A stretch of DNA of 5,465 bases from Alphaproteobacteria bacterium (GCA_017308345.1 JAFKFE010001117.1:1-5465), one strand, 5' to 3'; counted from the first letter of the stretch, positions 1-5,101 are shown. A program made the numbers and translations. The notes: generated from the sequence alone by a model not told the origin.

Positions 1-1
1 G

Positions 2-1240
2 GCGCGGCTGCTGGACAGCGCCGGCATCTCGGCGCGCTTCGCCATCATCAAGCTGGTGACCGGCGGCTTGCGCATCGGCGTGTCCGCGCGGCTCGCCAAG
101 CAGGCTCTGGCCGATCTGGGCAAGATCGACGTCGCCGAGATCGAGGAGCTCTGGCACGGGCTGACGCCGCCTTACGCCGAGTTGTTCGCCTGGCTGGAAG
201 GGCGGGCGGAAAAGCCTAGGAGCGCGGCGCTCGCGCTGTTCCGGCCGGTCATGCTCTCCAACGCCGTCGACGACGGCGACCTCGAAAAGCTCGACCATAC
301 CGCCTATGCGGCGGAGTGGAAGTGGGACGGCATCCGTGTGCAGGCGGTGTGCGAAGGCGGCGTGCGCAGGCTCTATTCGCGCACCGGCGACGACGTGTCC
401 GGCGCCTTTCCGGACCTTGCCTCGGCCATGAACTTCGAAGCGGCGCTCGATGGCGAGCTGCTGGTCGGCGACCCGCGCGAAGCGACCGGAACCTTCTCCG
501 ACCTGCAGCAGCGGCTGAACCGCAAGAGCGTCTCGGCCAGGATCCAGCAGAAATATCCGGCCTTCATGCGCTGCTACGACGCGCTGCAGATCGACGGCGA
601 GGATTTGCGCGCGCTGCCCTTCGCGGAACGCCGCAAACACCTTGAAGCGTTTGTGAAAACCCTCGACCCCGGCCGCTTCGACCTCTCGCCGCTGGTCGGG
701 TTTCCCGATTGGGAGGCGTTGGAGCGGCTGCGCCAGGCGCCGCCGCATCCGATCATCGAAGGGGTGATGCTGAAGCGCTGGGATTCGCCCTACCTTGCCG
801 GCCGGCCGAAAGGCCCGTGGTTCAAGTGGAAGCGCGACCCGCACACCATCGACGCGGTGCTGATGTATGCGCAGCGCGGCCACGGCAAGCGCTCCAGCTT
901 CTATTCCGACTACACGTTCGGCGTCTGGTCCGGCCCCGAGGGTTCGGAAGAGCTGGTGCCGGTCGGCAAGGCCTATTTCGGCTTCACCGACGAGGAGCTG
1001 AGGGAGATCGACAAATATGTCCGCGACAACACGATCGAGCGTTTCGGGCCGGTACGCTCGGTGCGCGCCGACCGCCGGAACGGCCTGGTGCTGGAAGTGG
1101 CGTTCGAGGGCCTCAACCGCTCGACGCGCCACAAATCTGGCGTGGCGATGCGCTTTCCCCGCATCTCGCGGCTGCGCTGGGACAAGCCGGCCGCCGAAGC
1201 CGACCGCATCGAGACGCTGCGGGCGCTGCTCGATGGATAG
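2..1240 (+). CDS. ATP-dependent DNA ligase, cisplatin damage-response type (C-terminal 412 residues; 5' end outside window)
   Basis: This enzyme seals DNA nicks through an enzyme-AMP intermediate. The frame is open to the left edge, so the GTG at 56 is internal and not the start; the family is usually somewhat over 500 residues. The visible part begins in the N-terminal DNA-binding domain (KLVTGGLRIGVS, 50-85). Nucleotidyltransferase motifs follow in order: motif I EWKWDGIR (314-337) with the predicted AMP-accepting Lys at 320-322, SRTG near 380, motif III DGE (449-457), motif IV EGVMLKR (758-778) and motif V WFKWKR (818-835). The C-terminal OB-fold ends with motif VI-like RFPRISRLRWDK (1151-1186). 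All catalytic motifs are intact. In Rhizobiales this ligase commonly sits beside a ligase-associated exonuclease and helicase; those would lie to the left and are not seen here. The motifs are direct observations. The cisplatin-type subfamily is recognised from overall sequence character and is less certain than the ligase call. Confidence 0.93.
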   Translation, partial: ARLLDSAGISARFAIIKLVTGGLRIGVSARLAKQALADLGKIDVAEIEELWHGLTPPYAELFAWLEGRAEKPRSAALALFRPVMLSNAVDDGDLEKLDHTAYAAEWKWDGIRVQAVCEGGVRRLYSRTGDDVSGAFPDLASAMNFEAALDGELLVGDPREATGTFSDLQQRLNRKSVSARIQQKYPAFMRCYDALQIDGEDLRALPFAERRKHLEAFVKTLDPGRFDLSPLVGFPDWEALERLRQAPPHPIIEGVMLKRWDSPYLAGRPKGPWFKWKRDPHTIDAVLMYAQRGHGKRSSFYSDYTFGVWSGPEGSEELVPVGKAYFGFTDEELREIDKYVRDNTIERFGPVRSVRADRRNGLVLEVAFEGLNRSTRHKSGVAMRFPRISRLRWDKPAAEADRIETLRALLDG

Positions 1241-1270
1241 CAGGTTTGACGGCGGCGCTTCCCCCCACCC

Positions 1271-1319
1271 GCGCCGCGGCGCTACCTCCCCTCGACGGGG
1301 AGGTCGGCGCAAAGCGCCG
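1271..1319. repeat. Cluster of GC-rich palindromes between convergent genes, probable bidirectional terminator / rhizobial intergenic repeat
   Basis: Three adjacent palindromes fill the gap between the ligase stop and the stop of the opposing gene. GCGCC-GC-GGCGC lies at 1271-1282. ACCTCCCC (1284-1291) pairs with GGGGAGGT (1297-1304) over a 5-base loop. CGGCGC (1305-1310) pairs with GCGCCG (1314-1319) over AAA. No T-run follows on either strand, so Rho-independent termination is not certain. The wording (CTCCCC, then GGGGAGG, then a GCGC-AAA-GCGC hairpin, then GGGTG) resembles short palindromic repeats that recur between genes in rhizobia; this is from memory and the window has only one copy. 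Confidence 0.55.
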
Positions 1320-1356
1320 GGTGACGTGCGTCGCCTGTGTCGATAAATACACGCAA

Positions 1357-2553
1357 TCACTGCGCGATCGAAACGCGTATCTCGTAGATATCGACGGACT
1401 TGCCCTGCTGGTCGAAGTCGGAGTTGACGGCGATGGTTCCGGCGGCGCCCGGATGCTTGTCCGGGAACTGCACGTCGAACAGATATTCATTGCGCTCGTG
1501 ACCGACCGCGTAGCGCTTGCGGCCGCAATCGCCGAGATCGCCGAAATTGCAGTCGACCGAAATCTGCGTCTCCTTGCCCTCTTCCGAGCGGGCGACGATG
1601 TCGAACATGGCATGCTTGCCGGCAAGCTTCTCCAGCACGCCCTGGCCGACATCGAAGGCAATGGCCGAGCCGGAAGCGCCGGAGCGGATGCGCAGGAACT
1701 GGCCGGTGTCGTCCTTCATCACGTCGGCGCCGGCATCGGAGGGCGTGCTGACATGGGTCGGATCGGCGGGCGAGAAGACGGTAATCCAGTTCTTCGACTG
1801 ATCCGCCTCGCCCGGCTTCAGGGGCGAGCCCGTATCGGCCGGCTGCGATGAATCCTCGCTGTCGAGGGTCGGCGTCGGTTCCGGCGGACCGGTGTCGAGC
1901 TGCGCGGCCGTCTTGAAGACCCCGTTCTGGATCGCGAAATAGCCGCCTATGCCGACGGCGGCGAGCAGCGTCGCGACGACGAAGATCGCGGTCAGCGGCA
2001 GGCGCCGGCCCCTGATCCGCCGCTCGTCGCGATCGGGCGCGACCTGGGCGCCGTTGCCGACGGGAGCGCCCGGCGAATCATCAAGCGACGGCGCGTCGGG
2101 AAGCGCCGTCTCGTCCGGCATGATGTCGGGCACGCGCGGCAGCACGCGCGAACGCGGCAGGTCCGAAGCATCGGGCTGCACCGGGCCGTCGACGGTGATG
2201 GAGGGCGACGGCGCGGTCTGCGACGGTGGCCGCGGCGCGTCGACCGATGGCGCGGCCGAGGCGGCCGGAGCATCGACGCGGGGCCCTGGCGCGGCATTGC
2301 CGGCCGGCGCGACGTTTTCCGGCGGCAACGTCACATCGGGGACGGCCGGCAGGAATTCGGATTCGATCTCGGCGATCTTGGCCTGCACCGCCTTGCGGCG
2401 GCCGATGGCGGCCTCGACCGTGATGTTCGGATTGGCCTGCAGGACGCGGTCCAGCGCCGCAAAGGCGGATCGATAGACCCTCTCGCGGAACGCCCGGTCC
2501 TCGGCATTGCCCTTCTCGAAGGCATTGCGGATAGCTTTCTCGATGGGGTCCAA
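1357..2553 (-). CDS. Hypothetical single-pass membrane protein with helical N-terminus, Pro/Ala linker and predicted periplasmic domain (398 aa)
   Basis: I do not recognise the function. I place the start at TTG 2553-2551 because AGAGGGAG (plus-strand 2559-2566) lies 5 bases upstream. The frame stays open to an earlier TTG at 2619, which would add 22 residues without a good ribosome site. Residues ~1-68 (LDPIEKAIRNAFEKG onward) are charged and helix-forming. Residues ~70-175 are a Pro/Ala/Asp-rich, probably disordered linker. A basic stretch, RDERRIRGRR, precedes one hydrophobic segment (~185-208, LPLTAIFVVATLLAAVGIGG), which predicts a cytoplasmic N-terminus and a periplasmic C-terminus. After a Pro/Ser/Asp spacer the last ~140 residues look like a beta-rich domain with a Cys-X7-Cys pair (C335, C343) that could form a disulfide. 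The shape suggests an envelope sensor or anchored binding protein, but this is inference. It converges on the ligase and shares no operon with it. Confidence 0.85.
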   Translation of the reverse strand: MDPIEKAIRNAFEKGNAEDRAFRERVYRSAFAALDRVLQANPNITVEAAIGRRKAVQAKIAEIESEFLPAVPDVTLPPENVAPAGNAAPGPRVDAPAASAAPSVDAPRPPSQTAPSPSITVDGPVQPDASDLPRSRVLPRVPDIMPDETALPDAPSLDDSPGAPVGNGAQVAPDRDERRIRGRRLPLTAIFVVATLLAAVGIGGYFAIQNGVFKTAAQLDTGPPEPTPTLDSEDSSQPADTGSPLKPGEADQSKNWITVFSPADPTHVSTPSDAGADVMKDDTGQFLRIRSGASGSAIAFDVGQGVLEKLAGKHAMFDIVARSEEGKETQISVDCNFGDLGDCGRKRYAVGHERNEYLFDVQFPDKHPGAAGTIAVNSDFDQQGKSVDIYEIRVSIAQ

Positions 2554-2824
2554 GCGAGCTCCCTCTGCGCGTTCGCCCACAGTTCCCTGATCGTTAGCCG
2601 CAGGCGGCCAATCGATCAACGGGCGAGCGGCTGCCTTGCCGGCGTATCCAACGCCATTTCGGCATTTTTTGCTGGAAAATCAACATTTTTCGTCGCGAGC
2701 TCTGCGAGCGATCCCGCGGCGGAGCAGCCGGCCTGGATGCCATCACGCGCCACGGCCGCGCCGTTGTGCGGTAACCGTAGATGGGAATTGCCTGCAACGA
2801 GGCCGGAATTCACCGCTGCCCATC
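2554..2824. other. Intergenic spacer between the divergent membrane-protein gene and the tRNA-Thr unit
   Basis: No convincing gene is seen on either strand; the short open frames here have no ribosome site or recognisable protein. The stretch 2655-2692 is clearly more AT-rich than its surroundings. It contains a small inverted repeat, AAAAT (2676-2680), CAAC, ATTTT (2685-2689), which can extend through a G-T pair to 7 bp. It could be an UP-like or regulator site for either flanking unit, but no specific binding consensus was recognised. Confidence 0.4.
2591..2619 (-). promoter_or_regulatory. Candidate promoter for the minus-strand membrane protein gene
   Basis: Read on the minus strand, TTGATC (2619-2614) and TAACGA (2596-2591) are spaced by 17 bases, a plausible -35/-10 pair. 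Transcription would begin near 2584 and leave a leader of about 30 bases before TTG 2553. The -10 match is modest. The pair overlaps the alternative upstream start, which, if real, argues for the downstream start. Confidence 0.3.
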
Positions 2825-2853
2825 TTGAATTAGCGAGCGGTTGAGTCTATCAC
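2825..2853 (+). promoter_or_regulatory. Promoter of tRNA-Thr
   Basis: CTTGAAT with its hexamer TTGAAT at 2825-2830, then exactly 17 bases, then TATCAC at 2848-2853 preceded by C. This fits the rhizobial housekeeping pattern CTTGAC-N17-CTATAT. Initiation near 2860 would give a 5' leader of about 26 bases before the mature tRNA end at 2886. Confidence 0.6.
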
Positions 2854-2885
2854 GCAGCCCATTCTGGAAGCCCAACGCTTCCCGG

Positions 2886-2961
2886 GCCGCTTTAGCTCAG
2901 TTGGTAGAGCACATCATTCGTAATGATGGGGTCGCGTGTTCGAGTCACGCAAGCGGCACCA
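2886..2961 (+). tRNA. tRNA-Thr(CGT), CCA encoded
   Basis: A full cloverleaf can be folded by eye. Acceptor GCCGCTT (2886-2892) pairs 7/7 with AAGCGGC (2951-2957). The D stem is GCTC/GAGC (2895-2898, 2907-2910) with GG in the loop. The anticodon stem CATCA/TGATG (2912-2916, 2924-2928) holds loop TTCGTAA with anticodon CGT at 2919-2921, reading the threonine codon ACG. The T stem GCGTG/CACGC (2934-2938, 2946-2950) holds loop TTCGAGT. Discriminator A (2958) and CCA (2959-2961) are encoded. The CCA-less gene ends at 2958. Its 3' end recurs imperfectly 668 bases downstream. Confidence 0.97.
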
Positions 2962-2969
2962 AATTTCTC
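2944..2969 (+). repeat. tRNA-side copy of a putative attachment-site direct repeat
   Basis: The 3' part of tRNA-Thr, from the T loop through the acceptor 3' strand and CCA into the first flanking bases, matches 3612-3637 at 22 of 26 positions. The first 13 bases (GTCACGCAAGCGG) are identical. Tyrosine-recombinase elements commonly use this part of tRNA genes as attB. No integrase is visible in the window, so calling it an att site is inference. Confidence 0.45.
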
Positions 2970-3073
2970 CACGGGAACCAGACTGTTGCGAGGCCGGGCG
3001 TTCGGGCGGTCTGCCCGTGCGCCAACCATAGGTAACGGGGCAGGCAACAAAAAATCACCGGCACAGGCGATCT

Positions 3074-3097
3074 GCCCCGGAATAAGGGGCTATATCT
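3074..3097 (+). terminator. Possible terminator of the tRNA-Thr transcript
   Basis: GCCCC (3074-3078) and GGGGC (3086-3090) form a 5-bp stem with a 7-base loop, followed by TATATCTTT, a weak T-rich tail. Its left arm is also the right arm of a longer competing repeat (CGGGGCAG/CTGCCCCG). The tail is poor, so the call is tentative. Confidence 0.3.
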
Positions 3098-3225
3098 TTG
3101 ATCCGTTCGGACCAATGCGTCCGGCAGGACGGACCTCGGTCGATTGTGGGCTGGCGGGCAAATCAGACAGTGTCGCGATCGCGCCGGCTGATAACCCCAA
3201 GCCCCCCGCCCATCGGTCGGCGCAT

Positions 3226-3277
3226 GCCCGGCTTGCGGACCTCAAAATCCTAACCACAGGAAGCGAGCCGGGCTTCC
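3226..3277 (+). promoter_or_regulatory. Pair of mutually exclusive hairpins upstream of the small gene
   Basis: GCCCGGCTTGC (3226-3236) pairs with GCGAGCCGGGC (3263-3273) as 11 bp with one G-T. The right arm is shared with a second perfect hairpin, GGAAGC (3259-3264) with GCTTCC (3272-3277), 7-base loop. Both cannot form together. The right edge is 41 bases before ATG 3319, a position suited to leader control, but no terminator T-run or known riboswitch is recognised. Confidence 0.3.
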
Positions 3278-3318
3278 ATCCGCGTGTCCGCGCCGAGGCG
3301 CAAATTGCCGGAAATGCA

Positions 3319-3531
3319 ATGAGGAGTTGGACTGTCTACCACGTCGATTTCGGAGCAGGGGGCAACAGCCCGCGTCTAACCGAGATCGGAAGCGTTGAAG
3401 CGGACAATCTGTTGGCAGCGGTCAAGAGGGCACAAGAATTGTGGCCCGATGAAAGGTCCATGACCGTCCGCCCGGCCGGAGAAGACAGCCAATCGTTGCC
3501 GCCGCCGGATCCAGAGCGCGGCAACGATTGA
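3319..3531 (+). CDS. Small hypothetical protein, 70 aa
   Basis: I do not recognise a family. The protein begins MRSWTVYHVDFGAGG, which looks like a beta strand. A helix-forming part (VEADNLLAAVKRAQELWPD, ~25-43) and a second strand (SMTVRPAG) follow, then a hydrophilic, Pro-rich tail. The arrangement resembles a compact alpha/beta small protein and has good coding character. ATG 3319 is chosen because the protein character begins there; the ribosome site is weak (only CCGGAA close by, GAGG 20 bases away). The same frame is open back into the tRNA, so a start at ATG 3115 cannot be excluded. The stop codon lies inside a 13-bp perfect hairpin (3490-3530). The gene stands alone between tRNA-Thr and the tRNA-end repeat, and could be cargo of a decayed integrated element. 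Confidence 0.5.
   Translation: MRSWTVYHVDFGAGGNSPRLTEIGSVEADNLLAAVKRAQELWPDERSMTVRPAGEDSQSLPPPDPERGND
3490..3530 (+). terminator. 13-bp perfect hairpin spanning the 3' end of the small gene
   Basis: CAATCGTTGCCGC (3490-3502) is the exact reverse complement of GCGGCAACGATTG (3518-3530), with a 15-base loop. The right arm covers the last codons and the first two bases of the TGA stop (3529-3531). No T-run follows, so it is not a classical intrinsic terminator; it may protect or terminate the mRNA, or bind a protein as DNA. The stem is seen directly, the role is inferred. Confidence 0.5.
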
Positions 3532-3611
3532 ACGCAAGGAGCGATCGGACCGCTCGCTTCGGCCCCAAGGCCTCGACACGATCCGGCCATGCATGGAGTA
3601 CTGCCCGGCGT

Positions 3612-3637
3612 GTCACGCAAGCGGTATCAATTTTCAC
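3612..3637 (+). repeat. Displaced imperfect copy of the tRNA-Thr 3' end (putative distal attachment site)
   Basis: GTCACGCAAGCGG (3612-3624) is identical to tRNA positions 2944-2956, and the next 13 bases keep 9 matches, giving 22/26 in direct orientation. The mismatches include the discriminator-CCA region (TATCA against CACCA), so it is not a functional tRNA end. GCGTG just upstream (3608-3612) also matches the tRNA T-stem 5' strand if six T-loop bases are missing. Position and orientation are those expected of the far end of an element inserted at the tRNA 3' end; the 668-base interval would be a remnant. Confidence 0.45.
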
Positions 3638-3721
3638 GCCTTCCCGGCCTGCACCACGTCATCGGCGCATCTCGGCCATTGTCGGGAATCGCCGTTGGTG
3701 GGAGACTCGCCCTGTCAGCAT

Positions 3722-3727
3722 GGGAGG
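3722..3727 (+). promoter_or_regulatory. Ribosome binding site deciding the DUF2158 start
   Basis: GGGAGG lies 5 bases before ATG 3733. It settles the start against the longer in-frame reading from ATG 3589, which would run through the tRNA-end repeat and adds no family-like sequence. Confidence 0.8.
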
Positions 3728-3732
3728 TCGAA

Positions 3733-3921
3733 ATGCCCAATAGTTTCAAGACCGGAGACGTCGTCAGGCTGAAATCCGGAGGTCCGGAAATGACAATCAG
3801 CGACGGCGCGGCCTCCGGCATGTATCTGTGCCACTGGTTCAACCGCGAAGGCGACGTCTGGACCCCGCAGCATGCCGGCTTCAAGCCGGACCAGCTGGTA
3901 GCGGTCGACAACCAGAGATAG
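3733..3921 (+). CDS. DUF2158 (YodC-like) small protein, 62 aa
   Basis: The family is short and of unknown biochemical role. Its hallmarks are visible: an opening SH3-like strand with a basic turn (FKTGDVVRLKSGGPEMTIS, ~5-23), a Gly-rich turn, then MYLCHWFNREGDVW with the family Cys-X-Trp core (Cys at ~32, Trp at ~34), and a final strand (FKPDQLVAVD). YodC of Escherichia coli has the same order: VKEGGPRM, then CRWY, then LVPG. Length is typical. Members turn up often in accessory DNA and next to mobile elements, which fits its place just past the tRNA-end repeat, though it is outside the repeat-bounded interval. It is probably cytoplasmic and has no signal peptide. It appears monocistronic, with its own strong ribosome site and a GC-rich hairpin after its stop. 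Confidence 0.85.
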   Translation: MPNSFKTGDVVRLKSGGPEMTISDGAASGMYLCHWFNREGDVWTPQHAGFKPDQLVAVDNQR

Positions 3922-3946
3922 TCGCCGCTTCCGTTCGGGAGCGTTG

Positions 3947-3968
3947 CGGTCCGGCGCGGCCGGAGCCG
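3947..3968 (+). terminator. GC-rich hairpin downstream of the DUF2158 gene
   Basis: CGGTCCGGC (3947-3955) pairs with GCCGGA-G-CCG (3959-3968) across a 3-base loop, giving 9 bp with a single bulged G. It begins 26 bases after the stop. It lacks a clear T-run, so termination is likely but not proven. Confidence 0.4.
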
Positions 3969-4072
3969 ATGGATTTGCCGTCTGGCCGAAAAGGACCGAC
4001 GGATTTTGCTCGTCGCCGCGTTTAACGGCTGAAGCGTGGCCGCCAATGGCCGCGTCAACCGGAGACGAGAGC

Positions 4073-4513
4073 ATGATCCGCCCCACGATATTCGTCGTTG
4101 CCCTTGGTTTGCAGACCACGGCCGCGGTCGCCCAGACGACGACGCCCCCTGCCCCCGCGCCGGCCCAGACGCCGGACACCTCGGCTCCGGCCAAGCCTGA
4201 CCAGACAAAGTCCGGCCTGACGCTGGAAGAGTTCGAGGCGCGCCGGGAAAAGGCGTTCATGCGGGCGGATGCGGACAATGACGGCAAGGTCAGCCTCGCC
4301 GAATGGACCGCCTTCCAGACCGAACGCAAGGCCAAGGGCGACCCGGCCAAATCCTTCGCGCGCATGGACACCAACAAGGATGGCTTCGTCGACAAGGTCG
4401 AGCTCGACGCGTTTCTGGCCAAGCGCTTCGCCAGGCTCGACAAGAACGGCGACGGGGTGCTCGGCGCCGACGAGAGGCCGGGCCACAAAACCGCTCCCAA
4501 TCAGGGGCAATGA
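4073..4513 (+). CDS. Secreted/periplasmic EF-hand calcium-binding protein, 146 aa
   Basis: ATG 4073 follows GGAG (4061-4064) at 8 bases. Residues 1-20 (MIRPTIFVVALGLQTTAAVA) form a Sec signal peptide with an A-V-A cleavage motif before Gln21. A Pro/Ala/Thr-rich spacer (22-46) leads to a charged helical domain with three canonical 12-residue EF loops: DADNDGKVSLAE (66-77), DTNKDGFVDKVE (99-110) and DKNGDGVLGADE (123-134). Each has acidic residues or Asn at ligand positions 1, 3 and 5, Gly at 6, and Glu at 12, so all three look able to bind Ca2+. The C-terminus is polar without an anchor, so it should be a soluble periplasmic protein. It ends 45 bases before the sigma factor on the same strand, which suggests co-transcription. 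A role as periplasmic Ca2+ buffer or sensor feeding the sigma pathway is inference. Confidence 0.9.
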   Translation: MIRPTIFVVALGLQTTAAVAQTTTPPAPAPAQTPDTSAPAKPDQTKSGLTLEEFEARREKAFMRADADNDGKVSLAEWTAFQTERKAKGDPAKSFARMDTNKDGFVDKVELDAFLAKRFARLDKNGDGVLGADERPGHKTAPNQGQ

Positions 4514-4521
4514 CCAAGAGG

Positions 4522-4534
4522 TTATGCCGCATAA
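4522..4534. promoter_or_regulatory. Short palindrome upstream of the sigma factor gene
   Basis: TTATGC (4522-4527) and GCATAA (4529-4534) flank a single C, an AT-containing dyad in otherwise GC-rich DNA. It lies 24 bases before the sigma-factor ATG and may be an operator or a small mRNA hairpin controlling initiation. No known regulator consensus was recognised. Confidence 0.25.
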
Positions 4535-4558
4535 TGACAGTCGCGAGCGCCTTGGCTG

Positions 4559-5101
4559 ATGGGCGCCGATCCGGACGAGGAACTGGTGCGCCGCATCGGC
4601 GCCGGCGACCCCGCCGCCGTGCAGGCGATGGTGGCGCGCAAGCTGCCGCGCATCCTGGCGCTTGCCGCCCGGATGCTCGGCGACGCGGCGGAGGCCGAGG
4701 ACGTCGCCCAGGAGACTTTCATGCGCATCTGGCGCCATGCCTCCGGCTGGCGCCACGGACACGCGCGCTTCGATACCTGGATCCACCGCGTCGCGCTCAA
4801 CCTTTGCCACGACCGGCTGCGGCGACGGCGCGAACGGACGATGGACGAGTTGCCGGAGGTGGCCGACGAGGCGCCGCTTCCCGATGCCTTGCCGGGCGAC
4901 GAGGAACGGCGGGTGCGGCAGGCCCTGCAGCGTATCGCGCCGCGACAGCGCGAGGCGATCGTGCTGGTCTACTACCAGGAGCTGTCCAACATCGAGGCCG
5001 CCAGCGCCATGCAGGTCAGCGTCGATGCGCTGGAAAGCCTGCTCGCGCGCGGCCGGCGCGCCTTGCAAGCCATGCTGGTCGGAGACGATGACGATGACTG
5101 A
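4559..5101 (+). CDS. ECF-like sigma-70 family RNA polymerase sigma factor, 180 aa
   Basis: This protein should bind core RNA polymerase and direct it to a small regulon. Region 2 spans ~7-90: DEELVRRIGAGD, the region 2.2-like AEAEDVAQETFMRIWRHA (45-61) and FDTWIHRVALNLCHDRLRRRRE (71-92). An acidic linker (~96-117) replaces region 3. Region 4 spans ~118-172, with QRIAPRQREAIVLVYYQELSNIEAASAM and the helix-turn-helix VSVDALESLLARGRRAL. The protein ends in five Asp residues encoded by a GAC/GAT repeat. ATG 4559 keeps the family-typical N-terminus, although the ribosome site is poor; an in-frame stop at 4535-4537 rules out any ATG, GTG or TTG start further upstream, and GTG 4586 is a weaker alternative. 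The 45-base gap after the EF-hand gene and the membrane protein 74 bases downstream suggest a sigma/partner operon. Confidence 0.92.
   Translation: MGADPDEELVRRIGAGDPAAVQAMVARKLPRILALAARMLGDAAEAEDVAQETFMRIWRHASGWRHGHARFDTWIHRVALNLCHDRLRRRRERTMDELPEVADEAPLPDALPGDEERRVRQALQRIAPRQREAIVLVYYQELSNIEAASAMQVSVDALESLLARGRRALQAMLVGDDDDD

Larger units (their letters stand above)
2962..3318. other. Gene-poor, hairpin-rich segment after tRNA-Thr
   Basis: No gene I can support lies here. The plus frame ending at 3531 is open throughout, but its first ATG is inside the tRNA and the upstream part has no recognisable protein character. The segment has several inverted repeats: CGGGC/GCCCG (3003-3017), CGGGGCAG/CTGCCCCG (3036-3043 with 3072-3079), GCCCC/GGGGC (3074-3090), GTCCG at 3119-3123 able to pair with CGGAC at 3108 or at 3130, and GCCCGGCTTGC/GCGAGCCGGGC (3226-3236 with 3263-3273, one G-T pair). 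It could be degenerate mobile-element DNA or a structured leader or RNA. Confidence 0.4.

Noticed and set aside
709..1851. 380-codon plus-strand open frame across the ligase end and the convergent gap
   Set aside because: It overlaps the motif-rich ligase in another frame and then runs antisense to the membrane protein gene, with no coherent protein.
2974..3002. EcfG-type general-stress promoter (GGAAC at 2974, CGTT at 2999)
   Set aside because: The spacer is 20 bases, longer than the 16-18 normally accepted, and no gene starts at a suitable distance.
2923..3318. Upstream part of a 202-codon plus-strand open frame ending at 3531
   Set aside because: Its first ATG is inside the tRNA anticodon arm and the first ~130 residues lack protein-like character; only the part from ATG 3319 is kept.
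3490..3530. Integron attC site in the 13-bp inverted repeat
   Set aside because: The arms do not carry the RYYYAAC/GTTRRRY core pair in the right order, and there is no bulged two-box layout.
3589..3732. 48-residue N-terminal extension of the DUF2158 protein
   Set aside because: The strong GGGAGG site before ATG 3733 and the usual family length favour the short form.
3715..4500. 261-codon minus-strand open frame
   Set aside because: It lies opposite the DUF2158 and EF-hand genes and is Ser/Ala-rich, as expected of a shadow frame.
4303..5091. 262-codon plus-strand frame overlapping EF-hand and sigma genes
   Set aside because: Arg/Ala/Gly-rich translation typical of an out-of-frame reading of GC-rich genes; both in-frame products are recognisable.
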